Assembly: GCF_035046485.1 (NCBI RefSeq)
Contig: NC_085136.1
Coordinates: 325,590,175-325,654,174, forward strand
Direction of reading: 5' to 3'
DNA from: Aedes albopictus
Taxonomy: Eukaryota; Arthropoda; Insecta; Diptera; Culicidae
DNA length: 64,000 bases
Below, in pieces: positions 1-10,700 of this stretch (positions within the stretch are counted from its first letter, which is position 1; each line of letters starts with the position of its first letter). A program made the translations under genes and the position numbers. The notes below the pieces were generated by a model. The model worked only from the letters and a program-made list of their open reading frames with translations. It ran no database searches and was not told where the DNA came from.

Positions 1-1755
1 CTGCTCGTGCTGTTCCTCTTCCTCCTCCGGCTCATCCACCGGTTCTTGCTTGATTGCTATGGGGAACTCTGGTGCACTTACCTTATGGGATGCGGCGGCA
101 GCGGCTATAGAGGCCACCTGCGAAATAACCGGTACTCGTCGTTCGCTCTCAGTATCGGATTCGGCCATGGGAGTGTTTTCGCCGGAAGAGCCGCTGGTCG
201 ACGAGGTCGATGCTGCTGGCGCATTTCCGACTACATTGGTAATAACTGGCAGTGGGGATGGTGCCTGCGGTGGTGGAGGAGCAGACTGGGCGGCCGATTT
301 TGCTGCAGCTTCCGCTGCCATTTTCTGCCGAAGCAACGCGAATGGATTGATTTTGCCCTTGGATTTCTTCTTCTTTTCCTGTGGCGGCTTAGGATCTTCC
401 ACTGCAGGAACCGAGGTTGGCTTGTCAAGGTTCTGTTTGTCCGGTTTTTCCTGTTTGATTCGAACTCCATCAAATGCAACGACCACAGGAGAAGCAGGTT
501 TTTCCTTCTGAGATAGACGGGACTTTTTCTGCGGAGGAGGAACTGGTTCATAATCTTCCTGCGGAGGTTCCTCGTCGGGGTCTAGCCGTTCCTGCTTTAT
601 TCGAATACCACCAGGAAGTTCCGTTTGAGCCACGACCGTCGCTGGCTCATGGCGTTCGTAAGCGGGATCGACTTTCTCCTTTTTGATCTTGGCTGCCAGG
701 AAGTCGGGCTTCTTGTAAACCTTCGTCTTCTTTGACACGTCTGGCTCTGGGACATGTTGGTGTTCCTCCTCCTCATCGTCATCATCATCCAGAACAATGG
801 TTCGGACTTGTTTGGCCGTTTCGCTGGGGGAATTCAGCATGCCCTTGTTGATTTTGAGAATGAGTTTCGGAGACGCATGCGGGGCGCTTTGCGACGAACT
901 CAGCGAAGAAGCCGGAGAGGAAACAGCAGTTCCACGAGACTCAGGTCGTTTCCGTTTGGCTGCCGGTTGCTGTAGGTCTTCTTCCAGACCAGGTTCCTTT
1001 TTGATGTTGATTGCAAGCCGCTCGTCAAACAGAGATTCCTGTCGCTCAGGTGATTTAGGAGCTTCAACAAGCGCACTTGGCTCTTCCAAGTGAGGTGCAT
1101 CCGGTTCTTCCGCTGGAGGTGATTGGGCTTCTTCTTGTTGTGGAGTTTCCGGTGCGATAGATGGCTCTTCTGGTTCCACTTCCTGCTTGATTGGCATCGG
1201 GAATTGGAGTTCTTCAGATTGCTGAGCTTCTTCGTCGGGTCTTGGAGCTTCCTGTTGTTCCTGATCATCGCCGTCGTCGTCGTCATCCTGGAAACCGGAA
1301 TAGTCGTTTCCGGCGTTGTCATCGTACCCATCGTCATCGTTTTCTCCGTTTTCAACCGTCTGTTCGTCATCCATCGGTTCCTGCATCTGGGAGGGTTCCG
1401 TTTCGATTTCGGTGTACTCCTGTTTGAAGGTAGTCTTGGGCAACACCACCAGTGGCAACTTTCCAGAGCAAAACGCCAGCTGCTGTTCCAAGGTCATTTC
1501 ACCTACTTCCTGGGCCAACGCATATGCTTCCAACTCTTCCTCAGTCTTTTCTTCTTCCGGAGGAGACGGTTCTTTTGGTGTTTCCGGTGGAACCTCTTTC
1601 GGTGCAGGGGTGGGCTCTGGTGCGGGCGCGACTGCTGGAGCCGGCTCTGGAACGGGCGGATCTGCTTCCGTTTCAGCCTTGTCCTTGTTCTTGTCCTTCT
1701 TTTTCTTCTTCTTCTTGGCCTTGGCTTCTGAAATACTGGCAATGGCTTCCGTTAC
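1..1755 (-). CDS. ZAD gene exon 4 (acidic, SUMO-motif-rich tail), runs off window
   Basis: 585 open codons after a CTACAG acceptor, phase 0; the 139-nt intron lies at 1756-1894. Composition is strongly Glu/Pro/Asp rich with no recognised fold. Repeated I-K-Q/K-E motifs occur near 1180, 995, 685, 595, 455 and 50, often followed by Pro/Val/Asp as in phospho- or acidic-extended SUMO sites. Short basic patches KRKRP and KKKKSKGK may be nuclear signals. A GTAAGT sits at 81-76, but the frame continues through it into another IKQEP motif, so readthrough is favoured; alternative splicing is possible. Confidence 0.8.
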
Positions 1756-4700
1756 CTGTAGGGGTGTTTAGGAAGATACATAATCAACAACTGTATTATT
1801 AGCACGTGTATAGAAATCTAAAAAGGTGATCTCATCTTTGCATGGAAACAATAAAACTTAACTTCTGATCATCTCAGATCAGATAGGTACTTACCGAGCT
1901 CAGCAGATTGTTGATGGTGGCGATGTCGCTATCGCGGTCCAACTTGGCCCCGGTGGTTAAAAGTGATGTGATCTTTTCGGTTTGAGCCGGCGGAACCGGT
2001 TTGATGGTGACGGTCGGAGTGGTGTCCTTCTTGCTCTTCTTCTTGCCTCCGGTTGGCGCCGCTGGGGTAGGAGTAGGGGCGGCAGCCGAAGGAGCTTCCG
2101 GTTCCAGTGGTGGAGGGAATGGAATTTCCCGCTCCTCCTTGGGCAGTTCTGGTTCGGCGAATGCCACGCGACGTTTTCTACGCTCGGTCACTGTGGGGAC
2201 TGGTGCGGGTGCCTCCGCAGGATCAACGGGTTCCGCCTTGGGGATAATGACCGGCTCTGGCGGCGGAAGCGTTCCCGTACAGAACATCATGTAGTGACGC
2301 GTGAGAATCTGCTTTTTGACGAAATACTTGCCACACTTGGGGCAGTTTGATTTCGGTTTGATAAAACATCCGTGCCATTCGTACAGATTTTGCGTTTTGA
2401 ACTTTTTGTTGCACAATCGACATTGGACATCCGGTAGCAAGGATGGAGGCCTTCCCCGGGCAAAGCGGCCACACGAATTTAATCCCATGTGCTTGACTAG
2501 AGCCAAGTTCTTGTCGTGCTTTCGCTTACACTTGTGGCATGTGTAAGGAGTACGGGTCAGCTGATGCCAAAGGTTGTGATCCTTGGATTCCAAGATGGTG
2601 TCGAACGTTTCTCGGCAGGAGCTACATCCGAACTTACGAATCAACGGCGTATGTTTCGACTTCAAATGGCCGTCTAGCTCATCTTGCGTCTTGAACTCGT
2701 CCGAACAATACGAGCAGGGATGTTCGAATTTAATCTTTTTCGGGGGCGGAACTGCTTGTTCAACTTTCTCTGCCGCTTCCTTCGGTGGCGAAGGTTCTTT
2801 TCTCTTAGATCTCGTGTGTTTTTGCTCATTGGGTTCTGGCGCTTTGGGTTCAACCTTCTCCTTCTTAAGCTTTTCATCTTTTTTATCCTTTTTCTCATCC
2901 TCTTTTTTCTTTTTCTCCTCTTCCTTCTTCTTTTTCTCGTCCTTTTCCTTCTGCAGTTGCAACTGTTTCAAACGTTCCTTCTTGGTGAGAGCTTTCACAG
3001 GAACAGCCGGGACTGGTTCATCTTTCACGTCCACCGGCGCTTTAATACGAGTCGTCGGACACGGTGATGGCGAAGGAGACGGTGGTCCACGTTTCTTCTT
3101 TCCCTTCTTGCCTGCAGGGGGAATTATAGTGGTGGTACTGCTGCTGGTAGCCACTTCCACTACCTTTTTTACGTCCTCCTTCTTGACATCCTCCTTGACC
3201 TCTCCGAAGTTTAACTGAAATGGGGAAATAGATTATGGTAGAACATTAGCAAATGTGTCAATATTCGACAATCTATAACTGCAACATTCAATGCAATAAT
3301 CTAGAAATCAACAGTTGGCATACCTAAGCACAATCGACTTAAAGCATCTGTATTCAAATTCAATTCAACTTATTTTTCTCTGGTGAACAACAGACGGTGT
3401 AGAAAAAAAGCAAAAAGTTTGTCGGAAACATAGCGGTTATTAAAGACGATGAGTGAAAAACGCTTAGGTCTAAACGTGTCCCGTTTCGATGCCAAGTTGC
3501 TTGGGTGTAATACATTATTGCTCTGTCTCCAGGTGACACTACACGAACAAGGATTACCATTTTAAGGACTTTCCTCAAACTGCTTATCGGTCGATAGTTA
3601 CCAGGGTCATATGCTTGATTGATATGCTTCGGGATACCTATCACGTTGGCATGTTTACATCGAATTGGAAAGTAACTCAGGACCAAGAATGCGTTGAAGA
3701 TTTTGGTAAGTACAACCGCTGCGGATTTTTGTGATGAAAAAGCTGACTACGCCAATGGTCACAGGAATGGTGGATTTATCCAGGAAATAATCTAGGGATT
3801 TTAATAGAGGTTCTTTTAGAACCTTCTCTTATGATTCCTTCGGCAATTCCTACTGAAATTCATCCAGAAATTCTACTGGGGATTCATCCAGGGAGTTTTC
3901 CGAGAATCCCTCGGGCATTAAAAAAAAAACTATGGATGCCTTCAGTTATTCTCCAGAAGTTTCTTAAACCACTTAATCAGGTATTCCTCAAATTCCTCGA
4001 CAAAATTTCCCAAAGGAATGTCTCTTGGTGTTGCTTAACCTTTCAGGACGCGCGCCACCAACAGCTGAAATTGCACCACGCTTGCGCTGTATACGACGAC
4101 CAAGGTTTTTTGGTAGTGTTGTACTTTTTACAACGACACGCGTCCTGAAGGGTTAAGAAATTTATCCTGTGATTTCTTCTAGAATACCTGCAGATTTTTC
4201 TGGATTTTTTTATGGGCATTGAGGTATTTTGAGAGTAGCTCATGAGATTTCTACCAGAGTTTCCCCTAGGATTTATGCAAGTGTTTTTCACGGGAGCTTT
4301 GTTAGTGTACTTTCTGGGATTTCCTCCAGAGAATTTTCCGATATGATTCAAGAGTTCCTCACTGCATTCCACCCGGAGATCCTTCCAAAATGTATTCCAA
4401 GTGCCTTCAGGAACTTCTTTTAGTGGGATAGCTTTCAAACAGTTTTTCTCGATATTTTTTCGAGGTTTTTGTAGAAGCTCTTCCAGGTATTTCTTCCAGA
4501 GTTTTTTTTTCGACATTTCTCTTGGATTTGCTCGCGGGATTTCGACCGCATTTCCTCCCTGGAGTTCGCTTAGAGATTTTTAAAGTTGCTTCGGCAATTT
4601 CCCTAATATTACTCGCAGAACTTCCGAGATGTCCCACTTTTTCTCAGGCCTTTTTTCCCAGTCCCTTTCGAGATTTCTTCAATAAATCCTTGCGAAGTTT

Positions 4701-7700
4701 CTCGCTACTTTTCACCTGAATTCCTTCAGCTATCCTAGTAGACATTCCGAATAAAAAAACCCAACAAGAAGCATCCAGAATCTCTGGACAGCTTCTGGCA
4801 GGTTCTCTGGAATGAGCTTTGGAAGTAATCCCGAGAAAATCTCAGGTGGATCACTGCAAGAAATACGAAAAACAACTACGAGAAAATGGCTCAGAAAGAA
4901 GTCACAAAAGAACTTCATGAGAAATATCAGCAATAGTTCATGCAGAAATCCCAGAAGCTTCTCCGGAATCAAATCCAGAAAATAAAAGTAAAATTACAGG
5001 GTGAATTCAGAAAAAAAACTGACACATATTATTGGATGGAAAAATAGCAGAGAAAGCAGTAAAACACGTCTTTACAGGTCGAGGTAACAAACTGGTGTGA
5101 TCTTTATTCATTTCCTTTTCCCTCTTCATTCGTGCCCCATTGCGTTACACTAATGGTCCATTCACACTTGCGTATTCGATGAATGCGTGATGCTCAATGG
5201 CACAATGATGCTCAATGGCACAGTGCTGCCATCACTCCTCCTCATCGCGCTGAGATCGTAGACCAATCCTCTCGCGTATGTTCTCCAGCTTCACCCTGTT
5301 CAGCGGTTTTGTTAGTATGTCCGCCAACATGTCCGCCGATGGGCAATACGTTACATTTATGTTGCGTGATTCTGCCAAATCCTTCACGAAGTGATATTTG
5401 GTGTCCACGTGCTTGGATCGCTTCAGTCCTGCGTTCCCGTCCAACATCTTGATGCAACTTTGGTTGTCTTCGAAGATCTGCACTGGTTTCTGTACAGGCT
5501 CCCCGAAGTCCTTCATTAACTTTTTGATCCAGAGCAGCTCCCGGCAACCTTCAGCTAACGAAATGTATTCCGCTTCGGTCGATGAAAGTGCCACACACGC
5601 TTGCTTTCTGGCACACCACGAAATCAAGCCACCACCCAAGCGAAATAGGTAGCCCGAATTCGATTTTCGGTCCTTTACATTTCCGGCCCAGTCTGCGTCC
5701 GCGTATCCCTGAAGTTCTTCTTTGCCGGCACCTAATACCAGCTTCAGCTCGCTTGTCGCCTTCAGGTAGCGCAGAACCCTTTTCGCTTCCGTCCAATCCG
5801 CATTCGTTGGTTTGCTCACCTGCCTCCCAAGAATCGACGTACTTATAGCGATGTCTGGCCGGGTATTCACTGATAGATACAGCAAACCACCGACGAGGCT
5901 CTGGAACTTGTCATTGTTCGGTAGACTCTCCAACTCCTCCTTTTGCTGTAGATATCCGACGTCCATAGGAATCCGTGATACCTTCGCATCCGCAAGTCCA
6001 AACTGTTCAATCAGCTTGTCGATGTATGACTTTTGGTCCAAGCAGTAGGCGTTACCTTCCTTCGTCACTCTTATCCCCAAAAAATGCTTCACCTCGCCAA
6101 GTGTTGTTATTTGGAACTCCGTAGCCAAAGCCTTCACAATCCCGTCGTATTCCTTGTCATTGGAGGTGACGATCAGCATATCATCCACATAGACGAGGAT
6201 ATACACTGTGCTGTCGCTCTTTTTCCGCACAAACAGGCACGGATCAGCTTCCGCCTGCTTGAAGCCGAGTCGCGTCAAAACATTTTTCAGCTTCTCGTTC
6301 TAAACTCTGGCTGATTGCTTCAACCCGTAGAGGCTTTTGCGCAACCGACAAACCTTGTCACTTCCAACTCGTAGTCCAGGTGGTGCCCGCATGTAAATGG
6401 TCTCCTTCAAATCGCCATTCAAATATGCCGTCTTCACATCAACGTGCCTTACCTTCATTCCGTCTCGCCCGGCGACGGTCAACAGAGTACGAAGCGTCAC
6501 TTGCTTCGCGACGGGGGCGAACACTTCGTCGTAATCCAGGCCGTGCCGTTGTGTGAAACCTTGCGCCACTAATCTAGCTTTATAACGTATTATTTTACCT
6601 TGCTCATCCTGTTTCTTCTTGTAGATCCAGCGGCATCCGATCGTCTTGCTTCCTGGCGGCACCGATTTCAACTCCCAAGCCTTGCAATCCCGCAGCGACT
6701 TCAGCTCGTCGTTCATGGCTGCCTTCCAGTGATCACTCTCAGGACCACTTACCGCCTCATGGTAACTACGAGGCTCGTCCTGCTGGCACTTAGCTAACCT
6801 GCCATCCGCCATATAACGTTCAGGTGGAATACCTTTCGTTGACCTTGCAGACCGACGAGGTGTACCTGTGAGTTGCTCCTCCTGAAAGTGGTTCGACTCC
6901 TCCTGGATAGGAATGATATCCTCATCTCGGCAAGATTCTTCACTTCCACTGGCATCTTCATACACGCTTTGGTCTGCTGGATCGTCGAAGCCACGAACCA
7001 AATTCTCGCAAGACTCTTCATCGAAACCACGAAATTCTTCTTCATCGCTATCTTCGTCCGGACCACCATCTGATTCATCAGATTCTTCATCGGACCCGTC
7101 CGACTCCTCCTGCTCCACGTTGCCAGTTGACCTTGCCGGCAGCTGAGCCAGCTCGAAGAAATCCTCAGCGACTGCATCTTCAACCTTCTCACCCGACTGC
7201 AAGAAACGAGCATCACGACTGAAAACGACTTCGTTTGTCTTCAAGTCGATGAAACGCCACGCTTTATGCTGCTGGGAGTACCCAACGAAAGTCATTTTCC
7301 GCGCCTTCGACTGCAGCTTCGTCCGCTTTTCCTTCGGGATGAACACGTACGCCTCTGAACCGAACACCTGAAGCATGCTCATGTCCGGTTTCGTCCCGTA
7401 CCAAATCTCGTAAGGCGTCTGCTGTACCGGCTTCGTTGGCAGCATATTCTGCAGACAGTTTGCCGTGTTAACCGCCTCGGCCCAGTACCGATAGTGCAAT
7501 CCTGACTCAATGATCATGCACCGAGCCATTTCCACGAGCGAACGGTTCTTCCGCTCCGCGACTCCGTTCTGCTGCGGCGTGTATGCTGTCGTGAACTGCT
7601 GCTGAATGCCCTCCTGCTTGAGAAATTTAACCAACTCTGCGCTGTGATACTCTCCTCCTTGATCCGATCTAATGATCTTCGGAGGCCTTCCGAACTGCGT

Positions 7701-10700
7701 TTTCACCAGACGCACGAAGTCCCGGATAGCATCCACCGTGTCCGACTTTCTCTTCAGAATGTACAGAGTGGTATAGCGGCTGTAGTCATCGATTAGCGAT
7801 AGGAAGTATCGACGACCACCAGGTGTAGCCGTATTCATCGGCCCGCACAAGTCGGTGTGGATCAAATCCAACACTGCCTTTGACTTCCGCTTCGCCTTCT
7901 TGGGGAATGGCAGCCTTGCCATCTTCCCTTCCAAGCAGGGTTCACAAGTAATTTTTACTGAGCAGTTACGTACCTTGATGCCGGTTGCCAAACCTTTGCG
8001 CTCCAGATCCAGAATAGCTTGAGGATCACGGTGTCCCAGCTTCCGATGCCACTCGTGTATGCAGTCCTTTGCATGGCACTGTCCCGAAACCGCATTCGCT
8101 CGTTCCACCATTTGGAGATGGTAGAGGCCCTTGCTTGACGGTGCAACAGCAGCAATCCTGTCACCGTTCGCGATCGTGCAGCCGTTCTTGTCGAAGATGA
8201 CTCTCGCTCCCTTCTGAACGAGCCTGCCAACCGACACGAGATTCATGTCGAGCTCCGGAACGAATAGCACTTCACTGAGCGAAATCTGCTTTTCGTCACC
8301 ACCGCCTCCGATGCAAGAAAATTCACACGATCCGACGCCTTTCACTACCGCCCGTTTACCGTCGGCAACTGTTACTGATTTCGGAGTGTCCTGCCGCGGT
8401 TCACTCAACGACACGAAATACTTCCGATTCGCGCACATATGCGAACTCGCGCCGGAATCGACAATCCACTCTTTCGTCGCGCACTCACTGGCAAGAAACG
8501 TAAACGCTTCCGATTCCGATTTGGCAAGCTTTGCCTTCGCTTGCTTTTTCGACACTTTCGTCTGTTCACGATGCCCACTCGCTTCTGAGCTACTGGCACC
8601 TTCTTCTTTCTTCTGCCGCTGCCACAAGATGCAGTTCTTCTTCTTATGGCCGGGCTTCTCACAGAAAAAACACACCACACTTTTCTTCTTATCGTCCGCT
8701 TTCAGAACAACCGAATCCACTGCCGAAGGTTCCCGCCGCTTGAGCACTTCGTTAATTATCTTCCCCTTCACTAGCTGCAGGGTCAGCTCACCATCGGCTC
8801 GGTTTTCTAGCGTCGTCGTCAGTGCATCGAACGAACTTGGCAAACTTCGAAACACTAGAACCACTTGGAGGTCTTCGTCCAGCTTTGTACCGGCATTAGC
8901 CAGCTTCTCGAACAAATCCTCGAACTCCATCAAGTGTTCTTCGATGTTGTCGCCGTCGTGGTACTCCATGTCGCAGATTCGTTTGAGCAGTTGCACTTTG
9001 GTCGTTAGCGTCTTCTTCTGGTGCTGCTTTTCCAAATTGTCCCACACTTCCTTCGCGGAATTCGTATTCCGGATGTGTCCGTGTTGACTTCTTGTCAGCA
9101 ACAAACCGATCGTCGCGCGCGCTCGTTGGTCACCCTCGTCCCAGGCAGCCACCGCCGCCGCGTTCGAGCCGGAAGCATCCAGTTGCGGCTTCACTCCCGG
9201 CGAGACGTACTTCCAAAGTCCTTCTCTCACTAACAAAAACTCGACTTCCAACTTCCACGAATCGTAATTATCGTTCGTCAACTTCGCGATACCGATCTTC
9301 TCCATTTTGTCGAATTTAAAAATGTCCAAAACAATTCAACAAAATATCCACGACTTGTCTCTACGTGTTCACTTTGCACAAAAAACAAAATGGCTACTTC
9401 ACAGGCCCATGACCTATTGGATGGAAAAATAGCAGAGAAAGCAGTAAAACACGTCTTTACAGGTCGAGGTAACAAACTGGTGTGATCTTTATTCATTTCC
9501 TTTTCCCTCTTCATTCGTGCCCCATTGCGTTACACTAATGGTCCATTCACACTTGCGTATTCGATGAATGCGTGATGCTCAATGGCACAATGATGCTCAA
9601 TGGCACAGTGCTGCCATCACATATTTCTCTCAACACCGGAAGAAATCTTCTGAGAGAAGTCCCGGAAGAAACTTCGAAAGAAATCTCTTGTGACCACTGA
9701 ATCAAATTTCAACCATCCCTGTTTTTCTCAAACCTCTTTTTACGAGTCCCTTTCGAGATTTCTTTACTAAATCGTTGCGAAGTTTCTCGCCACATTTTGC
9801 CTAAATTCCTTCAGCTATCCTAGTAGACATTCAGAAGAAAAATCCCTGCAACTATCAGAGGATCATCCAGGATCTCGGGACAATTTCTGGTAGGGTCTTC
9901 GAAATGCGCGTTGGGAGTTGTTTACGGTGTGATGGAAACCGAGTTCAACCCTGACGGAGAGGGTTGCAGGATAGTTGCGGCAAGAGAGGGATTCTCATGA
10001 AGAGGAATTCAACCTATCATTCATATACCATGTCATTGATCCTTTGTTATAAGTATTCTTTCATTCGCAATAAAAGTAAGTTAGAGCAGACATCTTGGTT
10101 TGCGAGTTTTTATTTCATTTCGTTTGCGAAAGTTCTGAAAACTCCGGTTTCGCGGTATAAAACTTCGCGTTAGTTCTCGTTCGTCGTGCTTTGTCCACTT
10201 CCGCATCAATTCCGGTCGAAAACATATTGGTCCTTCATTACCGGATCGCGGGAATCGGCGACAATGGACGAACTCGTCAGAAAAAGGAACGTGGCCTTCG
10301 AGAGGCTGAAGAGAGTTCATGCAAGTGTGAAGCACCTAGCGGAGCGAGAAACACAGGCGTTCGAAGTTCACGATCGGCTCCGGAAATTAGCCGATATGGA
10401 GGAAAATTTCGACAGGATTCAGGCTGAAATCGAGGAAGCGGTCCCGCCGGAGGAGCTTTCGTCGGTGCTCAGCGTTCGTTCCTTTTATATCCTTCTAAAG
10501 AAGAACATTAAAGATGTTGATGCCATGTAGGTAGATTTCCTATGCACACAATCATTAGGTAGACACTACAGTCCTTTCCCCTTTAGAAAACTTCAAAAAA
10601 ATTACATGCACCACCAAAATAATGCACTTACGAGTCCGTCAGTTCCAAAGAACATATCTGTTCGCTAACAAAACTACAAAAACAAAAAGACGATTTCGCT

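Larger units (their letters stand above)
5030..9619 (-). mobile_element. Ty1/copia LTR retrotransposon 1, near-intact, recent
   Basis: A complete 4.59-kb element on the minus strand. It is flanked by the perfect 5-bp target duplication CATAT (5025-5029 and 9620-9624). Two 205-bp LTRs appear identical base for base, which indicates a very young insertion. One gag-pol frame spans it, broken by a single nonsense codon. The primer site resembles the anticodon region of initiator tRNA-Met, as in copia. The orientation is the same as the host ZAD gene. Confidence 0.93.

Noticed and set aside
76..81. GTAAGT on the minus strand as a splice donor ending exon 4
   Set aside because: The frame continues beyond it into another IKQEP motif typical of the exon, so coding readthrough is more likely; kept only as possible alternative splicing.
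7..1802. Plus-strand frames of up to 200 codons opposite exon 4
   Set aside because: They are antisense to a frame that is open for 585 codons with protein-like motifs and correct splice sites.
2583..3218. Plus-strand 211-codon frame
   Set aside because: Antisense shadow of the zinc-finger exon; Ser/Phe-rich because it opposes Lys/Glu codons.
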